From assembly GCA_020344215.1 (NCBI GenBank), contig CP070815.1, positions 418,073 through 482,072 of the forward strand: DNA of 64,000 nt, in the 5' to 3' direction. Source of the DNA: Gemmatimonadota bacterium (lineage in GTDB: Bacteria; Gemmatimonadota; Gemmatimonadetes; Palauibacterales; KS3-K002). The notes beneath the pieces are model-generated. The model searched no databases. It saw nothing but the letters and a program-made list of their open reading frames with translations, and was not told where the DNA came from. A program made the position numbers and the translations under genes. The stretch's first letter is position 1. Every line of letters starts with the position of its first letter. This document shows positions 17,249 to 26,324 of the stretch, one piece after another.

Positions 17249-17917
17249 GTGACGCTCACCGAAGGCGAAACGAAGGCGTTGCTGGCGAGCTCGGCCCTGG
17301 TGCTTCTGGCCGCCGTGGGGCGGGTGCTGCTGGCCCCGCGGGCCGCCGATTTGGCCGACCGCGGCCTGGCCAGAGTGACGGAGGTGGATGCGGTCCTGGC
17401 GGTGGCGGAGTCTATCCGAGCCGAGGAGGAGCGCCGCAATCAGCCGTTGGAGCCGGGGGAGCGCATCGACCTCAACACCGCCGCCGAGATCGAGCTCGAC
17501 CGGCTCCCGGGCATAGGCCCGACCTTGGCCCAGGCGATCGTGGTGGACCGTCAGAGGCGGGGGCCATATTGGAATCTGCACGACTTGGAACGGGTGCCCG
17601 GCTTGGGGAGTAGTACAGTAAAGCGCCTGGCGCCCCACACCACCCTGCCGGCGGCGGGGCGAGGCGGGGTGTTGGGCACAACGGCGTCCAGGTCCCGCCC
17701 TTCCGGCCCAGCGGAGGTGGGAGGGGTAGACCTGAATCGTGCGTCGGTCGAGGAACTGCAGGCCTTGCCGGGGATTGGCCCGGCGCGCGCCAGCGCGATC
17801 GTGCGCTGGCGTGGGGAGCACGGCCGGTTTCGGACCGTCGAGGATCTGTTGGAGGTGCCGGGGATCGGGCCGGCGACGCTGGAGCGACTGCGCGCTCTGG
17901 TCCGCGCCGGACCTTGA
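17249..17917 (+). CDS. ComEA-like protein with two helix-hairpin-helix repeats
   Basis: The 222-residue product has an N-terminal membrane anchor (about 10-30) and two ComEA-type (HhH)2 units. The first has IDLNTAAEIELDRLPGIGP near residue 72, and the second has VDLNRASVEELQALPGIGP near 160. Each is followed by a second hairpin (VPGLG, VPGIG). These modules bind DNA non-specifically; in competent bacteria ComEA binds incoming DNA in the periplasm after pilus-mediated uptake. Two copies in one chain is a variant of the usual single copy. The GTG at 17249 has no close ribosome-binding site; AGGAGG lies about 27 nt upstream, near an out-of-frame ATG. Its position just before pilB supports a link to DNA uptake. 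Confidence 0.75.
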   Translation: MTLTEGETKALLASSALVLLAAVGRVLLAPRAADLADRGLARVTEVDAVLAVAESIRAEEERRNQPLEPGERIDLNTAAEIELDRLPGIGPTLAQAIVVDRQRRGPYWNLHDLERVPGLGSSTVKRLAPHTTLPAAGRGGVLGTTASRSRPSGPAEVGGVDLNRASVEELQALPGIGPARASAIVRWRGEHGRFRTVEDLLEVPGIGPATLERLRALVRAGP

Positions 17918-18006
17918 CACTTCGCGTAACTTCTAGCAGAATTAGAACTTGCTGTCATCTCCCCCCGCCAATACGGACAAGCTACGCAGTCGAGATTCCG
18001 ATCGTT

Positions 18007-19728
18007 ATGGCGACCCGAGCTAAAGCAAGCGATCTCATAGGCGACCTTCTGGTTCGTGAAGGTCTTATCACCGAAGACCAGTTGCGCAGCGCCCTGCAGG
18101 AACAGCGCACCAACGGCCACCGGCTCGGCTACACCCTCGTGGCGATGGGCATGGTCTCCGAGACCGACCTGACCCGGGTACTTGCCCGCAAGTACCGGGT
18201 CAAAGCGGTGGACCTGTCGCGGATCGACTCGATTGACGCGCGGGTGATCAAGCTGGTGAAGCCGGAGATCGCCGTTCGCCATCTGGTGCTGCCGCTCCGC
18301 CGGGTCGGCCGGACGCTGACCGTGGCGATGGCGAACCCCACCAACTTGGAAGCAGTTGACGAACTGCGGTTCTCCACGGGTTATGAGATCGAGCCGGTCG
18401 TGGCCGGCGAGTACTCACTGCGCAAGGCTGTCGAGAAGTACTACGAGACGGCCGAGGACAACCTCCAGGACCTGCTCAAGGAGTTCGACGAAGCGGACAT
18501 CGAGGTCGTCGACGAGCACTCGACCGAGGACGAGATGTCGGTGACGGCTCTCCAGGCGCAGGTCGAGGAGGCACCGGTCGTCAAGCTGATCAATGGGATC
18601 CTCACCAGCGCGGTCTCGAAGGACGCCAGCGACGTCCACATCGAGCCGTACGAGAAGGAAATCCGGGTCCGCTTCCGTATCGACGGCGCGCTGCGCGAGA
18701 TCATGCGGCCGCCGCTCAAGATGAAAGCCGCCCTGATCAGCCGTGTGAAGATCCTTGCCGACCTGAACATCGCCGAGCGGCGCGTGCCTCAGGACGGGCG
18801 CATCAAGATGCGCATGGGCAAGCGCGTGATCGATTTCCGTGTCTCGACGCTGCCCGGGCTATTCGGCGAGAAGATCGTTCTCCGTATCCTGGACAAGTCG
18901 AACCTGCAGCTCGACCTCGAGCAGTTCGGCATGGAGGCCCAGTCGGAGAAGGACTTCATGCACGCCATCCACAACCCCTACGGCATGGTGCTCGTCACCG
19001 GCCCCACGGGTTCTGGTAAGACGACAACGCTCTACTCGGCGCTGACGAAGATCAACACCGAGGAGGTCAACATCATGACCGCGGAGGACCCGGTGGAGTA
19101 TAACCTCCGCGGCATCAATCAGACTCAGGTGCGGCCCGAGATCGGCCTGACGTTCGCGGCAGCTCTCCGGGCCTTCCTGCGACAGGACCCGAACATCATC
19201 CTGGTCGGTGAGATCCGTGACATGGAGACGGCGTCGATTGCGATCAAGGCAGCGCTCACCGGCCACCTCGTGCTGTCGACTCTGCACACCAACGACGCGG
19301 CGTCCACGATCACGCGTCTGATTGACATCGGGGTGGAGCCCTTCAACGTGGCTTCGGCGGTCAACCTGGTGACGGCGCAGCGACTCGTACGCCGGATCTG
19401 CACGAGCTGCCGCGCCGAGACTACCTATGATGCCGATATTCTGGAAGCTGCGGAGATCCCCCCTGAGAAGGCCGCGCAGCTGAAGTACTACAAGGGTGAG
19501 GGTTGCGAGCGCTGTGACGGGACCGGGTACAAAGGTCGACAGGGCCTCTATGAGGTGATGCCGGTCTCGCCGCAGATCCGCCGCATGATCATGCACGGAG
19601 ATAGCGCGGATGTCATGAAGCAGCAGGCGGTCGCGGACGGGATGTTGACTCTGCGCGACGACGGGTTGATAAAACTACAGAAGGGGATTACGACGCTCGA
19701 GGAAGTGATGAAGGAGACTGCGGCGTAA
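18007..19728 (+). CDS. pilB: Type IV pilus extension ATPase PilB
   Basis: The ATG at 18007 gives 573 residues; upstream in-frame codons lack a family-like N-terminus. An MshEN/GspE N-terminal domain (DLLVREGLITEDQLRSALQE) leads into the secretion ATPase core with Walker A GPTGSGKT at 332-339, Walker B LVGEIRD at 399-405, and conserved His in LSTLHTNDA. A four-Cys zinc site (C465, C468, C500, C503), typical of PilB/GspE and absent from PilT, is intact. PilB hydrolyses ATP on the cytoplasmic side to drive pilin polymerisation through PilC. It heads the pilB-pilT-pilC block. Confidence 0.95.
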   Translation: MATRAKASDLIGDLLVREGLITEDQLRSALQEQRTNGHRLGYTLVAMGMVSETDLTRVLARKYRVKAVDLSRIDSIDARVIKLVKPEIAVRHLVLPLRRVGRTLTVAMANPTNLEAVDELRFSTGYEIEPVVAGEYSLRKAVEKYYETAEDNLQDLLKEFDEADIEVVDEHSTEDEMSVTALQAQVEEAPVVKLINGILTSAVSKDASDVHIEPYEKEIRVRFRIDGALREIMRPPLKMKAALISRVKILADLNIAERRVPQDGRIKMRMGKRVIDFRVSTLPGLFGEKIVLRILDKSNLQLDLEQFGMEAQSEKDFMHAIHNPYGMVLVTGPTGSGKTTTLYSALTKINTEEVNIMTAEDPVEYNLRGINQTQVRPEIGLTFAAALRAFLRQDPNIILVGEIRDMETASIAIKAALTGHLVLSTLHTNDAASTITRLIDIGVEPFNVASAVNLVTAQRLVRRICTSCRAETTYDADILEAAEIPPEKAAQLKYYKGEGCERCDGTGYKGRQGLYEVMPVSPQIRRMIMHGDSADVMKQQAVADGMLTLRDDGLIKLQKGITTLEEVMKETAA

Positions 19729-19920
19729 TTCTCCCGGCGTAAGTCGACCCGATAACTCCGATCGGTCGTCCGGGAACTACCTCCCCTGCCGCGAGTACCA
19801 TAGCCTCATGAGTCGTCGGCCGCGGCCAGGCCATCTGACTGGTGGCCCTACGCCGGAACTCCGAAGCAGACAGTAAGCCAGCTTGCCTCGCCAGGAGGCG
19901 CGAACTACGGGCACGAACAT

Positions 19921-21000
19921 ATGACCACGCTTAGCGTACGCGCACTACTCGAGGAGATGATCGAGCGAGGGGCTTCCGACCTTCACCTGACCGCGGGTGA
20001 CCGACCGAAGCTGCGGGTCGATGGCGACCTGGCCAACGCGAATATCGACCACGTGCTCACACCCAAGGACACACTCCAGTTGACGTATTCGATCCTGACG
20101 GAGAGCCAGAAGAAGCGCTTCGAGCAGGAAGACGAGCTCGACTTCTCCTTCGGGATCCAGAACCTGGCGCGCTTCCGCGGCAACGCCTACCGGCAGCGTG
20201 GGTGTGTGGCGCTGGCGATCCGGCTGATCCCGTTCAACATCATGGGCTTCGAGCAGCTTGGCTTGCCTCCGATCCTCAGGAAGCTCTCGGAGCGGCCGCG
20301 CGGGCTGGTGCTCGTGACGGGGCCGACCGGGTCCGGTAAGTCGACCACGCTCGCCGCGATGGTTGACCACATCAACAAGAACCGGAAGGGTCACATTATC
20401 ACGATCGAGGAGCCGATCGAGTTCATTCACCGTCACCAGAACTGCATGATCAACCAGCGCGAGGTGGGCAGCGATACCCAGAGCTTCGCGAACGCGCTCA
20501 AGTACGCCCTGCGGCAGGACCCCGATGTGTTGCTGGTCGGTGAGATGCGCGATCTTGAGACGATCTCGATGACGCTGACAGCTGCCGAGACCGGTCACCT
20601 GGCGCTCGCCACCCTACACACCAACTCGGCCGCCGAGAGCATCAACAGAATCATCGACGTCTTCCCGTCTCATCAGCAGTCTCAGGTCCGTGCTCAGCTC
20701 TCCTTCGTGCTGGAGGGTGTGGTGACCCAGACGCTCTTGCCCAAGTCGCGCGGCCGAGGCCGCGCGGTCGCCTGTGAGGTGCTGGTTGCCACACCGGCGA
20801 TTCGCTCGGTTATCCGTGAAGCCAAGGTTCAGCAGATCTACGGCCTCATGCAGGCAGGCAAGAAGCACGGGATGCAGACCCTGAACGACGCTCTGCACCA
20901 GCTTTATCTGAACAGTGAAGTCAAGCTCGAGGAGTGTCTGAGGTGTTCGTCGGATCCGAACGAACTTCTCCGAATGGCGGGCGAGCCCGTTCCTGCCTAG
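19921..21000 (+). CDS. pilT: Type IV pilus retraction ATPase PilT
   Basis: The product has 359 residues with the opening LLEEMIERGASDLHLTAGD, Walker A GPTGSGKS at 134-141 and Walker B VGEMRD at 206-211. An AIRSVIREAK segment near residue 298 corresponds to the AIRNLIRE retraction motif. There is no zinc tetrad, which separates it from PilB. PilT depolymerises the pilus and provides twitching force and DNA pull-in. The 192-nt gap after pilB contains no convincing promoter. An AGGAGG sequence lies about 20 nt before the ATG, rather far for a ribosome-binding site. Confidence 0.95.
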   Translation: MTTLSVRALLEEMIERGASDLHLTAGDRPKLRVDGDLANANIDHVLTPKDTLQLTYSILTESQKKRFEQEDELDFSFGIQNLARFRGNAYRQRGCVALAIRLIPFNIMGFEQLGLPPILRKLSERPRGLVLVTGPTGSGKSTTLAAMVDHINKNRKGHIITIEEPIEFIHRHQNCMINQREVGSDTQSFANALKYALRQDPDVLLVGEMRDLETISMTLTAAETGHLALATLHTNSAAESINRIIDVFPSHQQSQVRAQLSFVLEGVVTQTLLPKSRGRGRAVACEVLVATPAIRSVIREAKVQQIYGLMQAGKKHGMQTLNDALHQLYLNSEVKLEECLRCSSDPNELLRMAGEPVPA

Positions 21001-21064
21001 AATAAGAGGCGGCGAGGCACCCGGTACCACGATATCACAGGATTCGCCCAACGGGGATTGAGAG

Positions 21065-22267
21065 ATGCCAGTCTTCATCTATAGCGCTAAGACCGTAACC
21101 GGAGAGATCCAGACCGGAAACGTCGATCTGCCGAATCGCGAGGCCGTGATCGGTTATCTGCGACGGCAGCGCCTGATCCCCGTGACGGTCAGGGAGAAGC
21201 CGAAGGACATCAGTTTCGCTCTCGGCCGTCGCGTCAAGATGAAGGAGACTGTGCACTTCACCAGGCAGTTCGCCACTATGGTGAACTCGGGTTTGCCGTT
21301 GGTGCAGTGCCTCGAGATTCTCGGGCAGCAGACCGAGAACAAGTTCCTGGCCACTACGATCAAGGAGGTCCAAGCCGACGTCGAGTCGGGCGCCACGCTG
21401 GCCGACGCGCTCCGCAACCACCCGAGGGTCTTCACTGAGCTCTATGTGAACATGGTGGCGGCGGGTGAGGCCGGCGGTATTCTCGACACCGTGCTGCTGC
21501 GTCTGTCTGTGTTCCTGGAAAAGAACGAAGCGTTGGTGCGGAAGGTCAAAGGCGCGATGATCTACCCGGCGGTCATTCTGGCTGTGGCTGTCATCGCGGT
21601 GACCGTATTGCTCATCTTCGTGATCCCCACCTTCGAGAACATGTTCTCCAGCGTCAACCTGACGCTACCTGCTCCGACTCGCCTGGTCATTTGGATGTCG
21701 GACGCGCTGCAGACGTACTGGTGGCTTATGCTGGGTCTCGCCGCCGCGGCCGTTTACAGCATCCGCATGTACTACAAGACATCGGCGGGCCGGCTCGCGC
21801 TCGACAGGCTGATGCTGCGCGTACCGGTGCTCGGTGATTTGCTGCGCAAGACGGCCGTGGCTCGCTTTACGCGGACGCTGGGCACGCTGCTGTCCTCCGG
21901 CGTCTCGATCCTGGACGGCCTGGAGATCACAGCACGCACCGCTGGCAACCGCGTGATCCACGACGCAGTCATGCGCAGCCGCTCGTCGATTGCCGGCGGT
22001 GAGACGATCGCGGAACCGCTCAAGCAGTCGGGCGTCTTCCCGCCGATGGTCACACAGATGATCAACGTCGGCGAGCAGACCGGTACTATCGACGAGATGC
22101 TCGACAAGATCGCCGACTTCTACGACGACGAGGTGGACACGGCAGTGGAGGCACTGCTGGCAGCGATGGAGCCTTTGCTGATCGTCTTCCTGGGCGTGGT
22201 CGTCGGCGGCATGATCGTGTCGATGTACCTGCCGATCTTCGACATGATCAACGTGGTTGGCCAGTAG
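21065..22267 (+). CDS. pilC: Type IV pilus inner-membrane platform protein PilC
   Basis: The 400-residue product contains two GspF domains, about 66-190 and 270-392. Each has the characteristic FTRQFATMVNSGLPLVQCL or FTRTLGTLLSSGVSILDGL opening and a following membrane segment. The N-terminal PVFIYSAKTVTGEIQTGNVD is the standard family start. PilC sits in the inner membrane and couples PilB/PilT motion to pilin insertion. The 245-nt region after it holds only weak inverted repeats. Confidence 0.95.
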   Translation: MPVFIYSAKTVTGEIQTGNVDLPNREAVIGYLRRQRLIPVTVREKPKDISFALGRRVKMKETVHFTRQFATMVNSGLPLVQCLEILGQQTENKFLATTIKEVQADVESGATLADALRNHPRVFTELYVNMVAAGEAGGILDTVLLRLSVFLEKNEALVRKVKGAMIYPAVILAVAVIAVTVLLIFVIPTFENMFSSVNLTLPAPTRLVIWMSDALQTYWWLMLGLAAAAVYSIRMYYKTSAGRLALDRLMLRVPVLGDLLRKTAVARFTRTLGTLLSSGVSILDGLEITARTAGNRVIHDAVMRSRSSIAGGETIAEPLKQSGVFPPMVTQMINVGEQTGTIDEMLDKIADFYDDEVDTAVEALLAAMEPLLIVFLGVVVGGMIVSMYLPIFDMINVVGQ

Positions 22268-22512
22268 CGAGGAATTCAAGACCTCAGCTTGGGTCATCCT
22301 GTCGGGACGCTGCCAGTCGTTGCGCTGGTTGCCATGTAGGTTTCCCCTGCCAGTCCGACAGCCGCGAGGCCAGCTGCGAGCCGACGCCACGGGCCGCTCG
22401 CGCACAGGTGGCGTAAGTGACGGCGCGCACGCCCCGGTCGGTTTTCCGCCCCGCTCGAGAGAGGATGTAGCCCCGGGGCGACCGAACCAGAACGAGTCAC
22501 TTCGAGTCACCG

Positions 22513-24672
22513 GTGATGACTGAATCGAGTAGCCAACGGCTCGACGCCACGCTCCGCGCCCTCAGGGCTCGCTTCTCGCAAGCCGTCCCCGTCCTGTCGC
22601 TCACGGCTCAAGTCTGGCTCGTTCTCGGCGCGCTCCAGCTCGCCGTTTACCTCTCTCTGCCCGGCACGGCCTGGCACACCGAAGGTCTGGAGGTTGGAGA
22701 AAGGTTCGCTGTTCTTTGCCTCGAGCTTCTCGCACTGACGCTCCCCGCGTTGCTCATCGGCGTGACGATCGGGTTGCTCGGCGCGCCCGAAGGCTGCGAA
22801 GCTGGAAAGCGGGCCGCCTATCGCCCGCTCCTGAGGGGCGTGCAGGTGCTTCTTGTCTGGTCGCTGTGCCTGCTCTACGCCGCGAGTTGGATGAGTTTCC
22901 GCGGCGTCGGGCGGTTCCTCGACTTGGGTGCCCTGCGCTTCTGGTTGGCGAATCCGGTGCAGATCCTCCAGCACGTCGGGCACTTGGAACCCTACACCCT
23001 CGTGTTGGTTCCCATCGCCACGCTGGCCGCCGCGCTGGGCCTCTGCTTCTTCCTTCCCCGGGTCAAGCGGCGCGTTGATCGGCGTGCCAGCCGGGGGATA
23101 GTGGCGGTGAGCGGCCTGCTGTTGGGCGCGTTCCTCCTCGTGGCGTGGGGGGGCGCGATGGATCGGGCGTACGCGCTCGATCCGGTAGTGGACCCGGCCG
23201 TTGGAATGATCTATACCCGCGGCGATCTGTATGCGGCGGCGCGCGACGGGCGCACGGGGCCGGTGACGCACTTCATCGCTGATCTGCGTCACCTGTTCTG
23301 GGACAGGACCGAGCCGGCGTTGGCCTCGGATGAGATCCCTCTCATCCAGAGGCCGATTATTCCGCTGGATGATTACCTGGCCGCTGCGGACACGGAGAAT
23401 GTCAGCCGCTGGAACGTCATCGTCATCATCGTCGAGTCGCTTCGCGACGATCAGCTACTGTTATACGGCGGAACGCGCGAGGTGATGCCTGCCGTTGAGG
23501 AGTTATGTCGCGGAGCGCGAGTCTTCACTAATAACTACACGCAGTCGAGCCACTCGAATTACTCCGACCTCGCGCCACTCTCCTCGCACTACCCGCTGCG
23601 CTCGCGGCGGTACCACATCTACCCCGAGCATCCCACATATCCACGCGTGTTGATCTACGACGTGCTCAAAGCGCTGGGTTACAGGGTCGCGGTGTTCTCG
23701 TCACAGAACGAGAATTGGGGCGGGATGATCAACTACCTGCGAACCGGCAGCATTGATACTCTTCTGCACGCCGAGAACTTCGAGGGGCCCACCTACGTCC
23801 CGCGCCAGGACATAGGCTTCGCAGACTTCGTCAAGGGATCGAAGCGTTCGGGAAAGATCGATGACCGGTTCACCGTGGGGGCGGCGAGCGACTGGCTCGA
23901 CAGTATCGGCGATGATCCGTTCTTCATTTACATGAACTTGCAGAACAGCCATATCCCGTACGAGACACCAGCCGATTTTGTGCCGCGCTTCGGTCCGGGG
24001 AGGGCCTCCTTTCCCCTCCGCTTTGGTTACTTCCCGCCCGACTCGCTGGACGCCGTCATGGACCTCTACTCCAATAGCCTGGCGTATGTAGACTTCCAGC
24101 TCGAACGCTTCTTCCGCTACTTGAGTGAGCGCGGCTTATCGGACCGAACGGTCATAATACTGACCGGCGACACCGGCCAGGCGTTTTGGGAGCACGGGTT
24201 CACGGCGCACGCCAACATGCTCTTCAATGAAGTGATGAAGGTTCCGTTGATCGTCAAAGCGCCTGGGCTGGAACCTGGAGTCGACGACCGGCTGACCCAG
24301 CACATCGATGTTCCCCCGACCGTACTCGCTCTGATGGGCTTGCCACCCCATCCGAGTTTCCAAGGCAGAAATCTGCTGGATCATGACCTGCCGGAGGATC
24401 GCTCGGTGTACCTGGTGGCACAGGCCCCGCTGGCGCACCAATACTCGATTGTCCGGCAGGGGTTCAAGTTGATCTACGATGCGCGCCGGAACGAATACGC
24501 ACTTTACGATCTGGAGCGGGACCCCGGCGAGACGGTCAACCTGGGGAGTCGCTTGCCCGCCGTAGCCGGCGAGCTTGCGGTTTGGCTGGACACGTGGCGC
24601 AAGGTCCAGATCGATTACTACGAGAGCCCTCACCTCCATGAACGCTGGTACCCACCGGTTCTGGCGGAATAG
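22513..24672 (+). CDS. LtaS-like membrane sulfatase/phosphoglycerol-transferase family protein
   Basis: The 719-residue product starts at GTG 22513 (an ATG follows directly). Five hydrophobic segments in the first 215 residues are followed by an extracytoplasmic alkaline-phosphatase-superfamily domain, the topology of lipoteichoic-acid synthase and phosphoethanolamine or phosphoglycerol transferases. The metal-binding start VIIVESLRDD is clear near residue 303, and a Ser/Thr-rich stretch (NNYTQSSHSNYS) provides the nucleophile region. In the later metal motif, normally DHG, the sequence is D553-T554-G (ILTGDTGQAF), with His replaced by Thr. EHGFTAHANM follows as usual. The substrate is unknown; transfer of a phosphorylated head group to an envelope glycan would fit the neighbouring glycosyltransferases. 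Confidence 0.72.
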   Translation: MMTESSSQRLDATLRALRARFSQAVPVLSLTAQVWLVLGALQLAVYLSLPGTAWHTEGLEVGERFAVLCLELLALTLPALLIGVTIGLLGAPEGCEAGKRAAYRPLLRGVQVLLVWSLCLLYAASWMSFRGVGRFLDLGALRFWLANPVQILQHVGHLEPYTLVLVPIATLAAALGLCFFLPRVKRRVDRRASRGIVAVSGLLLGAFLLVAWGGAMDRAYALDPVVDPAVGMIYTRGDLYAAARDGRTGPVTHFIADLRHLFWDRTEPALASDEIPLIQRPIIPLDDYLAAADTENVSRWNVIVIIVESLRDDQLLLYGGTREVMPAVEELCRGARVFTNNYTQSSHSNYSDLAPLSSHYPLRSRRYHIYPEHPTYPRVLIYDVLKALGYRVAVFSSQNENWGGMINYLRTGSIDTLLHAENFEGPTYVPRQDIGFADFVKGSKRSGKIDDRFTVGAASDWLDSIGDDPFFIYMNLQNSHIPYETPADFVPRFGPGRASFPLRFGYFPPDSLDAVMDLYSNSLAYVDFQLERFFRYLSERGLSDRTVIILTGDTGQAFWEHGFTAHANMLFNEVMKVPLIVKAPGLEPGVDDRLTQHIDVPPTVLALMGLPPHPSFQGRNLLDHDLPEDRSVYLVAQAPLAHQYSIVRQGFKLIYDARRNEYALYDLERDPGETVNLGSRLPAVAGELAVWLDTWRKVQIDYYESPHLHERWYPPVLAE

Positions 24673-24693
24673 CTGCGTGAAGGGTGAGGAGGC

Positions 24694-26298
24694 GTGTTGA
24701 CCCTCAAGCAACTCCTGAGGAAGCTGGTCAGAGAGGGTCAGGCGTTGAGGGTGCCGTCGAGAGCACCGACGTATGGCTTCTTGGCCCTCTGTCTGGCGCT
24801 GTACGGCCTGGGGGCGTTCTACGTCCGATTGCTGCCCGCGAACCACGACGTTGCGTGGCTACTCTATGCCTCCGGCGAGGTTCTGGGCGGCGCCGAGCTA
24901 TACGTCGACATCATTGAGACCAACCCTCCACTCATCATGTGCTTCATGATCGCGGTCAAGGGGTTGTCGGTGCTGACGGGCGTTAGCGACCTGATGGTCT
25001 TCCGCATGATCGCGCTGGCGCTGATTGGCGTATCGCTGTGGGTGAGCTGGCTGAATCTGCGGCAAGCCGCGCCGAGCGGGTTGTCTGCCACGATCGTTTA
25101 CCTCGTCTCGATATTCTTGTTGATCCCTTGGGTCGAATACCATTTCGGTCAGCGAGAGCATCTCACTATCGCTCTGGTTTTTCCGTACCTCTCTGCGGCA
25201 GTCGCTTCGGCTTCTGGCCAATCACTGCCCAGGAACAGGGCGATTCTGACCGGTGTCCTGGCCGGCTTCGGCTTCTCGCTGAAGCCGTTCTTCATCCCGG
25301 TCTGGCTGGCGGTCGAGGGCTACGTTGCGCTGAGGCGCTCACCTGCGATCTGGAAGCGTCCCGAGAATTATGTGATGGTAGGCTTTCTTCTGAGCTACGG
25401 GCTCGCGATCCTTCTGTTCGCGCCCGGCTACATAGAGCTCGCGCGGACGGCGCTCAAGGTCTACAACGGATACTGGTCGTGGGGTTTCTGGGCGCTCGCC
25501 AGGGACCCTGCCACACTGTTCGTGCTGCTGGTCCTGCTCGCCCATTCAAACGTGCGTGCCAGTCCCCAAAGCTCTGAGCTGCGCAGAGTACTGGCGGTCG
25601 CCACGGTGATGTTCCTGGCGGCGGTCTTCATGCAGAGCAAGGGGTGGGATTATCACTGGGTTCCGGTCAAGACGGCGGCTGTGCTCCTGCTGACGGCGGT
25701 CGCCGTGGATGCGCTGCTGCTCCTGGAGCGCTGGCGCCTATCGCGGTATATACGACCCGCGGCGCTCGCCCTCACCGTCGTGGCGCTGCTCGCGCTGAAT
25801 GTTCGGGCCCATCGGTCGGTTCGAGATGTGTGGGCTCGGCTCGCCGGCGAACCTTTTTGGCTCTACGATATGATCGAGGTTGTTGAGGAGCATGCCCCAA
25901 GCGGGGTGATCAGCTCGTTCGCCGCAAGTGTCAGGCTGAACTTTCCGCTGGTGAACTACACCGGTGTGCGCTGGGGCTCGCGCTTCAACTCCCTCTGGAT
26001 GGTCCCGGGCCTGTACCTGGATGTGAGGCGCGGGCAGGAAGGCTTCCCCTACCGGCTGCCGGAAGAGCGGGGTGAACTCGAGAGGTACTTCGTCGACGCT
26101 GTCATCACCGATCTCCGTCAATCGCAACCGGACTTGCTGTTCGTCGACAGGCGACCACCGGGGCTGCACATGTACGGCTTCAATTGGGTTGACTATTTCG
26201 CTCTGGACAGCCGATTCCGCGAGTTCTTCGCGCACTACGAGTCGATATCCGAGGTAGGCCCGCTCCTGATCTACAAGCGGGTCGAGGCTGAATCCTAG
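24694..26298 (+). CDS. GT-C-like multi-membrane protein, paralogue A
   Basis: The 534-residue product starts at a GTG preceded by AGGAGG. It has about ten hydrophobic segments in the first 385 residues and a soluble C-terminal domain. The first outer loop contains LLPANHDVAWLLYASGE followed by YVDIIETNPPLI, the place where GT-C glycosyltransferases carry their acidic catalytic pair. The C-terminal domain holds NYTGVRWGSRFNSLW and a terminal GPLLIYKR. It is clearly paralogous to the gene at 27998, which shares all these segments. GT-C enzymes use polyprenyl-phosphate sugars outside the cytoplasm, and the GT2 gene two positions downstream could supply such a donor. Confidence 0.65.
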   Translation: MLTLKQLLRKLVREGQALRVPSRAPTYGFLALCLALYGLGAFYVRLLPANHDVAWLLYASGEVLGGAELYVDIIETNPPLIMCFMIAVKGLSVLTGVSDLMVFRMIALALIGVSLWVSWLNLRQAAPSGLSATIVYLVSIFLLIPWVEYHFGQREHLTIALVFPYLSAAVASASGQSLPRNRAILTGVLAGFGFSLKPFFIPVWLAVEGYVALRRSPAIWKRPENYVMVGFLLSYGLAILLFAPGYIELARTALKVYNGYWSWGFWALARDPATLFVLLVLLAHSNVRASPQSSELRRVLAVATVMFLAAVFMQSKGWDYHWVPVKTAAVLLLTAVAVDALLLLERWRLSRYIRPAALALTVVALLALNVRAHRSVRDVWARLAGEPFWLYDMIEVVEEHAPSGVISSFAASVRLNFPLVNYTGVRWGSRFNSLWMVPGLYLDVRRGQEGFPYRLPEERGELERYFVDAVITDLRQSQPDLLFVDRRPPGLHMYGFNWVDYFALDSRFREFFAHYESISEVGPLLIYKRVEAES

Positions 26299-26324
26299 CG
26301 GATCCAGACGGCGGAGCTTGGGGG

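Noticed and set aside
15899..17920. A 673-codon open frame on the minus strand across the sprA end, the M28 gene and comEA
   Set aside because: It is antisense to three genes with clear family motifs, and its translation is Arg/His/Pro-rich without any domain. High GC content alone produces such frames.
22430..22480. CGCCCCGG and CCGGGGCG inverted repeat, 35 nt apart, between pilC and the LtaS-like gene
   Set aside because: The loop is long, no T-tract follows, and alternative pairings compete; GC-rich chance matches of this size are common here. A CGAGTCAC direct repeat at 22493-22510 was judged equally weak.
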